Positions 33,984 to 44,928 of a stretch of 64,000 bases of DNA are shown here, one piece after another. This DNA comes from Prostheceraeus crozeri. Lineage: Eukaryota > Platyhelminthes > Polycladida > Euryleptidae. The stretch is taken from contig CAJQUW010007128.1 of the NCBI GenBank assembly GCA_907163375.1, forward strand, positions 1-64,000. The letters run 5' to 3'. The position numbers and the translations under genes are program-made. How positions within the stretch are numbered: the first letter of the stretch is position 1; each line of letters begins with the position of its first letter. The notes under the pieces are model-generated. The model made no database searches and was not told the origin of the DNA. It saw only the letters and a program-made list of their open reading frames with translations.

Positions 33984-36793
33984 TGTTTGCTGTGCAACTC
34001 CCGATCTTTGAACAATAAACTGCCTAATCTGCATGCATTACTGTCCTCCGCTGCTTATGACGTTCTAATATTTACCGAAACATGGTTGAAGCATTGCACT
34101 CCTGATTCTCTTCTATGTAATAACTTGTTCTACAATATGTTTAGATGTGACAGATGTGATGGTTATGGTGGAGTTGCCGTATTTGTGCGTATGGATCTAT
34201 GTGCAACTCAGGTTGACGTTCCAGAATCAAATTTTTTGATGCTATTTGCTTGGATATCATGCTGTCTAAATGTCTAAAGTATCGGTTACTCGCTGTTTAC
34301 AATCCTCCTAAGTCGACCATAGACTCGTCTAAACAATTAAGTCTATCATTCATTTGTGTGCTGGTGCAAATTTACCATTTCTGCTCTGTGGAGATTTTAA
34401 TTTCCCATGTATCGACTGGTCGGTTCCGCGCAGTTTGGGTGATAAATGTCATGACATTTTCCTTTCGACGATTCTTGAAAACCGTCTTACTCAACTGGTT
34501 GATAGCGCAACACGATGTTCTTCTCTGCTTGACCTTGTATTCACCAACAATCCTTGCTCAGTTTCTGCATTGAACGTTATAGCACCTTTCCATTCTTCGT
34601 GCGACCATGCTGCGGTTGAGTTTTTGATTCAGACATTGTCGAATATCTCTCCGAAGACGACTAACGTCAGATATGCTTACAATATTTCTGACTATGACAA
34701 CATGAAAATATTTTTATCCAGTATATCATGGAATAATATCATCAAAGGTAACTCGCATATCACAGCAGCTTCTGTTGATAACATGTGGAACGCCTTTCTT
34801 AACGTGATGCACGAAGCAGTTGACCGCTTTGTTCCTAGGATTGTGATCAATTATCGTAAACCTAAGCAATCAAAAATGCTGCGATCATTACTGAAAAGTA
34901 AACGATCTTTCTATCGGAGAAACAGCCATCTCTACCGAAAGGTTTCCGAAAAATATGATGCGGAAGTTTCAAAGTCAAATCAAGAGTTTGAACGTAATTT
35001 ATTTTGAGTGGTGATGTTAAGAAATTCTACGCACATGTTAATAAAAAGTTGAAAACACCACATTCTGTACCGTCTATTTTAATGACAACAACGATCTCAT
35101 TTCGGATAACTCTGAAAAGGCTAATGTCTTGAATGAGTATTTTTCATCTGTGTTTGTCCAGGACGATGGCATGTCGGCGACATTCCCTCAGAGAGTCAAC
35201 AGCGAAGTGTCTTTGTGTTCCATAGAGTTCCCAGTTACTGAAGTGATGCAGTGTTTATCAAATTTACCGGCTAAGCTTTCTAGATCACCCGATTTTCTTC
35301 CTGCTATGCTTCTACGAAAAGTGTCATTTGAAATAGCACCTTTCCTGGCCACGCTTTTTGAGTTCTCTATGATTACTGGTCATATTCCTGTGGATTGGTG
35401 TACAGCTTTTGTCATCCCGTTGTATAAACGAAGAGGAAATGCTTCTAAGACATCGAGCTACAGGCCCATATCGTTGACATCAAACGTATGTAAGGTTATG
35501 GAACGTGTCATTGCAACCAAGCTGATGTCATACTTGAAGCAAAATGTTATCCTTTGAAATCATCAATTTGGTTTCCCAAATAGAAGATCGACGACTACTC
35601 AGCTCATTACTTCAATTCATGATTGAGTTAACATGTTAATCTGTAAGCAAAGAGTTGATTGTGTATATATCGATTTTGCAAAGGCGTTCGATTCGGTTAT
35701 TCATCGTAAACTGATTACTAAACTTAAAGCCTACGTTATTCGATATGAACTTCTTAACTGGATTTATGCTTTTTTATCCAATCGTACTCAGGCAGTGATA
35801 ATTGATGACGCCGTATCGGATAGCGTTCCAGTGCTGAGTGGAGTTCCTCAGGGCTCCGTCTTAGGGCCAATTCTGTTTCTTATATACATAAATGATTTGG
35901 ATGATTGTTTTTTGCATAGTGTTGCAAAATATAAACTTTTTGCTGACGATCTCAAGATATATCATTCTTGTAACTCTCTTGATATTCCGATTTTTCAAGA
36001 CTCACTAGCAAGTCTGGATGTTTGGTGCAGAAAATGGCAACTTAAAGTGTCTTCCGATAAATGTTCTGTATTTTCCCTCGGAAAAAATTTCCATCCTGAC
36101 ATCAATTATTATGTAGATGGTTCATTAGTGTGTGCAAAAGATTCTGTATCAGATCTAGGAATTTTGCTGTCGTCAGACTTAAACTTTAGGTCGCACTGTA
36201 GTCGCATTGCTGCGTCTGCCTTTTCTAGAGCTTGTTGCTTGCTCAAAAGTTTTTCGTTCTCTGAAAAGAATTCCTTAATCCTGGGCTACAAGACTTTTGT
36301 TCGGCCTATTCTTGAACATAACTGTCAAGTGTTCAATCCGCATTTAAAGCGTGATATTGTTTGTCTTGAACGCGTTCAAAAATATTTCACTCGTCAGCTG
36401 TGCAAGCGGTGTCATATTCCCTACTCTGATTACAGGGATCACTTAAGAATTCTAAATCTTGACTCTTTGTCTAACAGGCGTATTTTACTTGATTTATGTC
36501 TTTTTTATAAAATAGTTCATGGAATTGTAGACGTTGATTTAAGAAATTTTTTGTGTGACCGCCCAAAGTCCTATTGTACTCGAAGTTTCAGTGTTAATTC
36601 ATCTCAAGTTCAGCCCTATGTCTTCCCTTCTAACCGGAACTACTTGAACACCTTCTTTTTCCGAGTTTATGAATTGTGGACCGCCTTGCCAACAGAATGT
36701 ACTCGTGCTCCGTCCATCAAGTCGTTCAAGTTCAATTTGGCGAATGTAGACATCGACTCCTTGTTGTGGCTGTTTCTTTTTCGATGTTTGTAA
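33984..36793 (+). pseudogene. LINE 2 ORF2: endonuclease and reverse transcriptase, broken
   Basis: Endonuclease motifs appear in two frames: LCNSRSLNNKLPNLHALL and FTETWLKHCTPDS in 33987-34277, then LCGDFNFPCIDW and LDLVFTNN in 34354-35007. After breaks near 34250 and near 35010 the RT continues in 35129-35557 (YRPISLTSNVCKVMERV) and 35633-36793 (VYIDFAKAFDSVIHRKL, SGVPQGSVLGPILF, FADDLKIYHS). At least three frame changes and a TGA near 35557 are visible. The C-terminus reaches the LINE 3' end. It is more decayed than LINE 1. Confidence 0.8.
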
Positions 36794-39130
36794 AGTGCCG
36801 ATCGTCTATAAGTGCCATGCTGGCCATGACCTGCGTTCATCTTGTTTTTCACTTCTTGGAATGCACATTTATTTACAATAAAAAAATCTTATCTTATCTT
36901 AAATGTTTGAGTATTAAATTCATATAGTATTTCTCGTTCTTCTTCTTGACGAAATTTTCTAGCTGATTCAGATTTAGGGTATTCTGAATTTTCATTATAC
37001 ATAGCTGATGGATATAAAGATGTTGCATCAAAAGCCATTAGAAATTCATTTTTTTGTTCAAGTAGTTGATTTGAAATTTTCTTACAAATTTCAGTTTTAT
37101 CTCCTAAATCTCGATACTGTTTCATTAAATCTATTAAATTACTTTCAGGTAGATACTGTTTTAATATTGGTAACAAGATATTACAAAATGGCGATATGTA
37201 TTTTCTTATATTTGGTGAAACTCTTCCACCTTTAACAGATTTTCTAATATAATTTCTGGCCCATAAATCTATATGAGAATGAATATTTATATTGTCATTT
37301 TGTACGCTTTTCATCCAACCGTTAAATGTTAAAGCGGAGGATGTTAAATTAGTAGTTATATCTTCACCAACTAAATCTCGCATAACATTATTATATTTGT
37401 AAATACAAAAAGCGGAGGAAAGAACGTCGTTAACTAAATATGGTCTCCATTCATTTTCTTTTTCTTTATAATTTTCATGTGTTATGTCTCCAATTTTATA
37501 ATTTAATTTACACACATTGGTAGGAATTTTAAAATTCTCACACCATTTAGAAAGACTTGTTTTTACATGTTGATAACTACATTTCATTATAATAGTTTGA
37601 AGTGCTAATTTACCTGGAGGTGAATTTTTTCGTAATATTATTATTGTTTTTAAATCTAAAAGATTTTTGAATATATCTACTAACACATTCAGTTGTATAA
37701 TATTCCTCTTGAAGTTTTAAGAGGCGGTTTAGATAATTTGAAATTAGCTTTTATCGGAAAATAAGAATCAAAACCTGATGAATTGTGAGCTATTAAAGTT
37801 ACTTTCGAATAATTAAATTTTCCAAGAGTTTTAAAAAATTGATGTATCGGACATGCGTCCCCTGGGTTTCCCCCGATTGGACATTCATCATCCTCAGTTC
37901 TCGTAAATATTTTCACACAATTTTTAAGTTTATTAAATTCTAATTCAGTTAAATTATTATACTCATTAATTTGTTTTTTAAGTTTTTTAATTTCATCTTC
38001 ATCTTTTGATCGTTTAATTTTAATCATATCAATTAACAAACGTGTTTCTAATTCTTTCAATCTTTGTTTCGGTGAGCAACATATAAATTTATTAAAATTA
38101 ATAGCTCCTACAGCATAAGGAATAGGATGAGCTGTCGAACAGTTAGGATCAATAAAAGTTTCGAGATCCCAAATATATGTTGAACTATAGTCAATTTTTT
38201 CTTTGTTATGATTTTATGTGGACGCGTTGTTAGATTTTCATCAGTAACTGTTTTATATATTGGTTTGAAATTATTTTCAATTTCTCTAATAGTCTTTAAT
38301 TTATGAGATTTATTAATTAAACAATAGTGTCCAATTGTTGAACCTTCGTGAAAATAATTGTAATAAACATAATTATGAAACGTTTCAATTTCTCCAGGAT
38401 TTAAATGACGATTCGAAGGACTGTAATACTGAACACATTCTCCAAAAATTTATTGAACTGAGAAAATTTGCAGTTTGACATTACTCCTGTTCTCGATGTG
38501 GCTTTCTCTTTATATAAAAATTTATTAAACATTTCTTTCATCATTTCTCCTTGTTCTTCATTAAAACCTCGTAAAACATTATAACATTTAATAAAACAAA
38601 AATCTTCAGAAGGAATATAACAATATTCACCGAAATATTCTTTGATTCTATATTTCATATTAATACCTGCACCTCTATGTGATCTTGGTACTGGCTTCAT
38701 TCCAAAATCTTCATATTTAATATCACCTGTAAAAATCCATTCCTGACTATCTGATTTCTCATCCAGATTGGAAAACCATGTTTCAAATGAATTTTTTATT
38801 ATAGAAGGTTACGTAAAAATTTTGAATTATATTTTCCTGATCTTTAATAACTTTTCCAAGTAAATTAATAATTTTACCATTTGCTAAAAGTTTTCGCATA
38901 TCATTTACTACATTAATAAAAGATACATTTTCATATTTAATTTCATTTGGATTAAATAAATTACATAAATCATCACCAAGTTCATCCTTAATTCCATCAT
39001 CAAAAAATATCAGTAATAGGAGTTTCTAATATTTCTTTTGTTCCACGTTTCTGTTTCTTAATACTACGTTTAATACTACGTTTCTGTTTTTTAATACGTT
39101 AACTACGTTTAATTTGTGCATCAAACTCAG

Positions 39131-39715
39131 TGTTACAGGTTGTTATTTTCTTAATATTCCCAAAACATATGATAGAAAAATGTAAATGAAAAATGTGGAT
39201 AAATTATATTGTGAAAATAAATAAATGGTGCAAACAGTCCTTACAAGGACAGATGGTACGTTCACAGTTATAAGACAGTCACAGCACCAACAGAGTCTCC
39301 AGATTCTTCCAGGACCACAAGCCGTGGTGATCACGTCCGCAGCAGTTCGATGATAGTTCGTACATAGAAGATAGGCTGAAACACCGTCAACGGCTCTCGC
39401 CGACAACTTCGCTTGGAGAGACAAGAATGCGTGAGCGGGCGTTGTTCATGCCGCGTTAAATACGTCTGTGAAGATTCGCTCACGGTCAGCTACGAATTGT
39501 TTGGTCATCCATTGTCTGATGACATGACATGTCTGTTGTCAGTCATATACCGTAGATAGCTGACAAGCTGGACTTTTGTATGACATTGGAACTTGAAATG
39601 CATGCCGCGGAAAAGTTATTGCTCTAACAATGGAATGGAGATTGCTCTCACAAAACAATAAAATGCATAATAAATGCATAATAAAGCAAGAAGACAAAGT
39701 GCCTAGCACACAACA
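39131..39715 (-). repeat. 3' LTR of the Gmr1-like Gypsy element
   Basis: On the minus strand the LTR begins tgttgtgtgc directly after a polypurine tract and ends cctgtaaca. The ends form the short inverted repeat TGTT...AACA. The 5-bp flank ctcag at 39126-39130 is a possible target duplication; the 5' partner is not visible in the window. Confidence 0.6.
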
Positions 39716-39740
39716 CGCCCCACCAAAAAAAAATAAAAAT
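39716..39740 (-). promoter_or_regulatory. Polypurine tract
   Basis: On the minus strand a T-rich run is followed by ggtggggcg directly before the LTR start at 39715. It is the expected primer for plus-strand synthesis. Confidence 0.5.
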
Positions 39741-39751
39741 CACATTTTTAT

Positions 39752-40168
39752 TTAACTTCTCGACAAACGATCTGCTATGATGTTATCCCTCCCGGGTACA
39801 TGTTGAATGATAATATTATATTCCTGTAACAACAGACTCCATCTCAAAAGTCTCTGATTGTCATTTTTCATTCTGTTAATGAAAACTAACGGATTGTGAT
39901 CTGTGTAAACAAAAGTAGCTCGCCGGCCTTTGAGGAAATACGCAAAGTGTCTCAAACTTTGAACCAAAGCTAGGCCTTCTTTTTCAATCGTACTGTAATT
40001 TCTTTCGTAATGATTGAATTTCTTCGAATAATATGATAATGGATGCTCGTTCCCTTCCTCATCATCTTGAGCCAACAATGCACCAAGACCAAGGCCGCTA
40101 GCATCGACATATAATTTGAATGGCTTTCCAAATGTAGGTACTGATAAAATCGGTGGTGATGCCAGCAT
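39752..40168 (-). CDS. Gmr1-like RNase H domain
   Basis: A 138-codon frame with the Ty3/Gypsy RNase H order: LYVDASGLGLGALLAQ (first Asp), YSTIEKEGLALVQSL (Glu), VYTDHNPLVF (Asp), and the C-terminal HVPGRDNIIADRLSR. It is the C-terminal end of pol and would degrade the RNA strand of the RNA/DNA hybrid. The stop lies only about 35 bp before the LTR. It is out of phase with the reverse transcriptase, with breaks between 40169 and 40470. A 16-bp tandem duplication near 40348-40380 (tacaacggcttgaact) is part of that damage. Confidence 0.8.
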   Translation of the reverse strand: MLASPPILSVPTFGKPFKLYVDASGLGLGALLAQDDEEGNEHPLSYYSKKFNHYERNYSTIEKEGLALVQSLRHFAYFLKGRRATFVYTDHNPLVFINRMKNDNQRLLRWSLLLQEYNIIIQHVPGRDNIIADRLSRS

Positions 40169-40469
40169 TGTTTTGACTTGTTCGAAAGCTACTTGGCATT
40201 CATTACTCCAAGTATATTTTTGGGCTCGTGAGGCTTGTCAAAAGGTGTACAACATCTGCGTAATTTTTGCAAAATTTTCTATAATACCCAACCATACCAA
40301 GGAATCTTCTTAGTTCCTTTCTTGAGTTAGGTACAGGAAAGTTTACAACGGCTTGAACTTACAACGGCTTGAACTTTTGCCATAATAGGTTTTATTTTCC
40401 CATGTCCGATTTCAAAACCTAAATAGTTTAGCGACTGTTTCCCAATCTCGCTTTTGCTGAGGTTGATTG

Positions 40470-40988
40470 TTAAATCGGCCTCGCCGATTCTTTGGAATAA
40501 TTTTCGTATTTTTCCAAGTGATCTGGCCAGTCATTACTATAAACGACTATGTCGTCAATATATACGGCGCAGTTGTCTAAATTTTCGATGACTTTATTAG
40601 CTAATCTTTGAAATGTTGATGCGGCATTTTTCATTCCGAAGGGCATAACTTTGTATTGAAATAAACCCTCTTCGGTGACGAAGGCTGAAATTCGCTTTGC
40701 TCTTTCTGTTAAAGGAACTTGATAATATCCTTTCAATAAGTCAAACTTGCTGATTATTTTCGAATCTCCTACTTGTTCAATGCAAGTCTCGATATTCGGC
40801 AAGGGGTAATTGTCTGCGATTGTCAATTCATTTACTTTTCTATAATCGGTACAAAAACGATGAGTTTTATCTGGTTTTGGTACCAAAATGCATGGTGAAC
40901 TCCAATTGCTGTTGCTATTTTCTATTATGTTATGATCTTTCAGATATTTTAATTCCTTTTTCATAATTTCTCTCTTCTCTGGATTCAT
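40470..40988 (-). CDS. Gmr1-like reverse transcriptase domain
   Basis: The frame has SSPCILVPKPDKTHRFCTDY, KFDLLKGYYQVPL, FGMKNAASTFQRL and the catalytic YIDDIVVYSND. These are standard Ty3/Gypsy RT motifs in order. It lies downstream of the integrase on the same strand, which is reversed from most Gypsy elements. The frame overlaps the linker frame (40930-41439) by about 60 bp, a frameshift in an ancestral single pol. The last residues are read out of frame before the stop at 40470. Confidence 0.85.
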   Translation of the reverse strand: MNPEKREIMKKELKYLKDHNIIENSNSNWSSPCILVPKPDKTHRFCTDYRKVNELTIADNYPLPNIETCIEQVGDSKIISKFDLLKGYYQVPLTERAKRISAFVTEEGLFQYKVMPFGMKNAASTFQRLANKVIENLDNCAVYIDDIVVYSNDWPDHLEKYENYSKESARPI

Positions 40989-41439
40989 TCTGTACGGACT
41001 CTTTTATTGGCCTTTCTTCAGATAATTCGACATCATTTTCTGCCCACGTAGTTATCTGCGGATGATCGGAAAATATTCCTTTATGCTCTTTAATTATTTC
41101 TTTTATCTTTTCTTTCTGTTCAGAATCGACATGCTGGAAATGGCTATCAAGATTTTCTAATATCTTTGAATTATTCATTCTTGGCATGATGAGATTGACT
41201 TCCTCTTCTGCATCACCCGACGATGCCAAGTTCGTCAGCGATGTTGCCGCTGCAGACTCCCCTGACGCAATCATAGTGATCGAAGTGCCTGTAGAATTTT
41301 CTTTTATATCACCCAGTGCAGGCAAATTCGTCTGCGATGCTGACACCAGACTCCCCGGCACAGCACCAGAAGGGTTTGACTCAGTTGTTGACTCTTCGTC
41401 TCGGTCGTGATATTTCTTGAGCATATTTATGTGACACAT
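40930..41439 (-). CDS. Gmr1-like integrase-to-RT linker
   Basis: The frame starts with CHINMLKKYHDRDEE, the conserved end of the integrase chromo-like region of Gypsy elements, followed by a Ser/Thr-rich spacer. It then has LDSHFQHVDSEQKEKI and HKGIFSDHPQ, which is the RT entry motif (LL..h..IF.d.P). The frame is connected to the integrase upstream by a small frameshift near 41430-41460. It then leads into the reverse transcriptase. This piece proves the integrase-before-RT order. Confidence 0.7.
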   Translation of the reverse strand: MCHINMLKKYHDRDEESTTESNPSGAVPGSLVSASQTNLPALGDIKENSTGTSITMIASGESAAATSLTNLASSGDAEEEVNLIMPRMNNSKILENLDSHFQHVDSEQKEKIKEIIKEHKGIFSDHPQITTWAENDVELSEERPIKESVQNESREERNYEKGIKISERS

Positions 41440-42906
41440 TCTTTGTTTCTTTCTTCTATCCGGACTTCACTTATTTTCTTTTGTATCATATAAGGACCTT
41501 GATACCTTGCCTTCATCGGATCTCCCGAGATTGGCAATAATATGAGTACTTTTTCACCTTGCTGAAATGTTCTTTCTGTTGTGTTTCTGTCAAATTGCTT
41601 CTTCATTTTACTTTGCGAATTTATTAGATTAGCCTTTGCAGACTTTTGTATCTCAGTGAGTCTTTCTTTGATCTCAGACACGTAGTCTAACAAATTCGTG
41701 TTTTTCTTCTCTTCGCTGAGCATATTTTCTTTCATCAACTTCAGGGGTCCTCTAACTTCATGACCGTAAATTAATTCAAATGGACTAAATCCGAGTGAAT
41801 CTTGAACTGTTTCGCGGATGGCAAATAATAGCATTGGTATACCTAAATTCCAGTCTTTTTGATGTTCTTCGCAGTAAGTTTTCATCATAACTTTCAATGT
41901 CTGATGGAATCGTTCTAACGCACCTTGAGATTCTGGATGATAAGCAGTTGAACAAATATGTTTTACTCCAAGTACTTCTGACACTTGATTAAATATCTTC
42001 GATGTAAAGTTCGTGCCTTGATCTGAGCGTATGACTTTCGGTAATCCCACCATAGTAAAGAAATTGATCAAAGCCGAACAAATATTTTTGGCGTTAATGC
42101 TTCTCAATGGGATAGCTTCGGGAAATCTGGTTGACGAACACATAATTGTAAATAGATATTCATGTCCCATTTTGGTTCGTGGTTAAGGTCCAACACAATC
42201 AATAATGATATTTCTGAATGGTTCTGCGCACGCAGGGATTAGAATTAACGGTGCTTTCGGAGGATCTAACTGATGTTTACCAATTGTCTGACATGTATGA
42301 CAAGTTCGACAGAAGTTAGCTACATCTTTGTATATTTTCGGCCAGTAAAAATGCTTCAATATTCGATAATGAGTTTTGCGTACACCAAGATGACCACTTA
42401 ATACGTTTTCGTGTGCAACGCTTAAGACTTTTTGTCGATATGACTTAGGTATTACAATTTGATGTACTTCTTGCCATGTTTCTTCAGGAGTGGCTTCTCT
42501 TGGTTTCCAGCAACGAAATAGGATACCATTTTGCTTGTAAAAGTGAATGCGCTCATTCTTATCACTCTCGTTCAGTTCTGCGGAGATGTTTTGTAATTCT
42601 TCATCGCTTTCTTGTTCTTTTATTAGTTGACACCGATCTATATTCGCTTCGAATGTTATTTCTTTCTCTTCAATATTTTCATCAATTCCATTCTCTTTTT
42701 CTGATTTCTCTTTCTTACTCATGGATCTTGTGACGGCACATACTGTTGTTTGTTCACTTTCTTTCGCTAGTTCAATCTCTTTCAGTTCATTCTCTTTCGC
42801 TTCACGATCTTTTATTTCTCCTTCGCTTGCTTTAATTTCTTTTATGTCTGTTATCATACGTGGTACCTGAACTTTGCATCCGGCTAAGTCGTTCCCAACA
42901 ATCAAA
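41427..42906 (-). pseudogene. Gmr1-like integrase with adjoining pol linker, one in-frame stop
   Basis: The upstream frame (from 42906) carries the end of the protease (VGNDLAGCKVQVP) and an acidic linker. Then comes the HHCC zinc motif (HLGVRKTHYRILKHFYWP and CRTCHTCQ) and the first catalytic Asp in IIIDCVGP. A TAA at 42183-42185 interrupts. The second frame (41427-42170) has STRFPEAIPLR, IRSDQGTNFTSK (second Asp) and AYHPESQGALERFHQTLK (Glu, 35 residues later). The frame read as starting at 43037 includes Polinton terminal sequence and is not natural before 42906. Confidence 0.85.
42901..42906. repeat. Left target-site duplication ATCAAA
   Basis: Identical to 61959-61964, directly outside the Polinton copy 2 termini. 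Six bases is the known Polinton duplication size. Confidence 0.9.
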
Positions 42907-43599
42907 AGTAGTATAGGGTATGAGATCCGGTGCCAACGCTTCGCTCGCCACCGGATCTCATACCTAGGTAGATACAAAAATGAAAAATGCAAAAATAGGG
43001 TCCTCCTGAAATTTATAAAAAAATCCAAAATTAACATACCTGCAAAATCAGCCCCAAAATGCCCAAAATTAACTACCCTAGCTGCAAAATCAGCTCCAAA
43101 ATGCTAAAATAGGGACCTCTTGAAATTTAGCAAATTCAAATGCAAAATAGGGTCCTCTTGAAATTTATAAAAAACAGCTAAAATAGACCCCCTTGAAATT
43201 TAACAAATCAAAAATGCAAAATAGGGTCCTCTTGAAATTAGCAAATCAAAAATGCAAATAGGGGCCTTCTGAAATTTAGGAAAAAACAAAAATGAATATG
43301 AACAAAAATATTCATTTAAAAATGGAAGATGTAAAAACAAAAGAACCATCAGCCCCTTTATATCCTTCATTATCATATGAAATGGATATAGCAAAACACA
43401 AAGATAGAGTCAGATACATGAAAGATAAGGAAGCGCAATTATTACTTAAACTAGAACATTATAATAAATTAAGAAAAAGATGGACGATAGCTAAGAATGT
43501 GACACAAGGCGTTGGAGCATGTTTAACAATTTCTTTAGGCGCTCTCACTATTGTCATTTCATCTGGCGTTCTTGCAATTCCTGTTGTTGCTACAGCTTT
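42907..43599 (+). repeat. Left TIR of Polinton copy 2
   Basis: Reverse complement of 61266-61958 at equal length (693 bp) with few differences. It includes the terminal palindrome, the gggtcctcttgaaattt repeats and the first 100 codons of the TIR-spanning gene. Confidence 0.9.
42917..42964. repeat. Terminal palindrome, left end of copy 2
   Basis: Perfect 16-bp arms (ggtatgagatccggtg and its complement) enclose a 16-nt loop containing gcttcgctcg. It starts only 10 bp inside the terminus. Confidence 0.9.
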
Positions 43600-43603
43600 G
43601 TGA
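43292..43603 (+). pseudogene. TIR-spanning gene, left echo (103 codons)
   Basis: Same N-terminus as 60953-61573 (MNMNKNIHLKMEDVK, RYMKDKEAQLLLKLEHY, GACLTISLGALTIVISSG). The homology ends with the terminal repeat at 43599, where the frame hits a stop at 43601-43603. It might produce a short membrane protein of its own, since the frame is open. More likely it is a by-product of the repeat boundary. Confidence 0.6.
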
Positions 43604-43753
43604 TACAATTAGATTTTAGTTGTACGTTAGGCAAGTTGTTTTAATTCTTACCAGCGCGTCAGCACAACCGCATGACGTCAAAGCATCTGGCAGCTGTATT
43701 GTTACATTTCTCTCTCTTTTGTCATTTTATCGTGTGCGCCGCTGTGTTCAGTC

Positions 43754-44116
43754 ATGACACAAGAAGTTATCGAAGAGCAGTCAAACATTATTGCTGTGTT
43801 TCTGGAGTTATTTGCAGAAATTTCAAAACGATATATTTGCAATGACAAGAAGGCAGAATATATCATTTTTATCATTGAACAAATGAATAAATTTCCTATT
43901 ATTTTTGGCCCTGCATTTTTGGAGAAGGAGAGAAAACGGAGAAGAAAAGGCAAACGCTTACTCGTGGAAGAAACAAAAGAAAGAGAAAGGGGCGAAAAGA
44001 TTGACAACCTTCATCATCAATTACCGACGTGTTTATCTACCCGACATGAATTTGTGAATTCCTTAAAACACTCATTGTTAGAAGATTGTCTTCGGAAATA
44101 TGAAAGCTTTTGTTAG
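43754..44116 (+). CDS. Polinton accessory protein of 120 aa
   Basis: An intact frame beginning MTQEVIEEQSN with a hydrophobic-alternating helix region (VFLELFAEISKRYIC, YIIFIIEQMNKFP). A strongly basic tract follows (EKERKRRRKGKR), which could be a nuclear localisation signal or nucleic-acid-binding stretch. No family is recognised. It occupies the same place as the accessory gene of copy 1 (23239) but does not resemble it, so this slot may hold interchangeable accessory genes. The region 44117-44460 after it has no gene. Confidence 0.4.
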   Translation: MTQEVIEEQSNIIAVFLELFAEISKRYICNDKKAEYIIFIIEQMNKFPIIFGPAFLEKERKRRRKGKRLLVEETKERERGEKIDNLHHQLPTCLSTRHEFVNSLKHSLLEDCLRKYESFC

Positions 44117-44468
44117 AATCATTTTCATTTTGTCGTTATATGACGTCATTTTTCTCTCGTCCAATGAAACCTCGTCCACGCGTGGACATATGTTTCATGC
44201 AATTTGTAATATTATAGTTAGTAGATGATGGTTGACAACTACATCTGAAAAGCAAGCAAGCAAGCAGTGATTCAAGAACTATCTAAAACTCAGTTTTTCC
44301 TAAATCATTTTGAGAAGTTCACGAAAAAGGAATTCTGTTAAGCAATGTAACTTTTTAATTTAGATTACATTAAATCATTTCAAAATCGAATAGGTGGTAA
44401 GGAAAGCCATCATTATGAGGCAGTTTTTAAATCTAGGGGGCCCTTATAAGAAATTTTTTTATTATAAA

Positions 44469-44928
44469 ATGAAAAACATAAAAGAGTTTCTAAAACAATA
44501 CGGCAAACAAACCACGAGAAATTTCGATTTAAATAAGATCGCTAATCGATTAGGAATAGAGAATTTTCATGTCCTAATGAGAGACGAATTATAATTGATC
44601 AAAAATAAGCCAACTGTAAATTTCATAACAAAATCTTCACACTTCAGACCAAAAAGGCGTACATTGGTCAGCGGGACATAGAAATAAAAATGGGGTTAAT
44701 TACTATTTCGACCGCCCAGAGGCTGAGAACTATTGGTTCGACTCTTATGGATTGCCTCCAACAAATGAAGTCAAAAAATTACTCGGAAATGGAATTTATA
44801 ATACATTTCAAATTCAAAAACCAGGAACAACTTACTGTGGTCAATTATGTTTATATGTTTTGTATAAATTACAAAAAGGAGTACCATTTCTTGATATTAT
44901 GTTAGAATTGAATAAAGGAATTGATTAA
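44469..44928 (+). pseudogene. Adenain-like cysteine protease of copy 2, broken
   Basis: Starts MKNIKEFLKQYGKQTTRNFDL, matching residues 23 onward of the copy 1 protease, and stops at TAA 44592-44594. Homology continues in other frames with VHWSAGH, then a small duplication that repeats the YYFD region (near 44700-44740), then FDSYGLPP and TYCGQLCLYVL. The end LNKGID is at 44928. The catalytic His, Asp and Cys positions are all still present, but nonsense and frameshifts prevent one protein. Confidence 0.75.

Larger units (their letters stand above)
32615..36900 (+). mobile_element. LINE 2: CR1/L2-like non-LTR retrotransposon
   Basis: A full-length-looking 4.3-kb insertion in the copy 1 polymerase gene, flanked by TAAATG at 32609-32614 and 36900-36905. 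It has an RRM-type ORF1, an endonuclease/RT ORF2 and a short microsatellite tail of atctt units (about 36886-36900) instead of poly(A). The polymerase reading resumes on both sides. Confidence 0.85.
18510..39130 (+). mobile_element. Polinton/Maverick copy 1, rearranged and truncated
   Basis: The left terminus agtagtataggg at 18510 is the same as both ends of Polinton copy 2 and is followed by the same type of hairpin palindrome. Genes seen are the TIR-spanning protein, cysteine protease, PLA2-integrase, hydrophobic protein, major capsid protein, small hydrophobic protein, coiled-coil protein, zinc finger and polymerase B. The polymerase is inverted relative to copy 2, and no packaging ATPase or penton gene is present. 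The right end is cut at 39130 by a Gypsy LTR. Two LINEs are inserted. The candidate left target duplication is aatgca (18504-18509). Confidence 0.8.
30414..39130 (-). pseudogene. Protein-primed DNA polymerase B of copy 1, interrupted by a LINE and an intein
   Basis: Pieces from N to C terminus: 38401-38700, 37689-38060, 36906-37686, then after LINE 2 31959-32614, then after the intein 30414-30908. Motifs: exonuclease I WDLET near 38160, exonuclease II NSSGFD near 37785, motif A FDATSLYPSAM near 37010, motif B LLMNSLYGK near 32275. Motif C (YxDTDS) is split between IHFAD and TDSIYIS by the intein. At least four frameshifts lie in the N-terminal half. It is on the minus strand, opposite to the copy 2 polymerase, and ends at a Gypsy LTR at 39131. 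The enzyme would replicate the element from a protein primer. Confidence 0.85.

Noticed and set aside
42183..43037. N-terminal extension of the integrase frame above 42906
   Set aside because: Those residues are read from the Polinton terminal repeat, not from the Gypsy gene.
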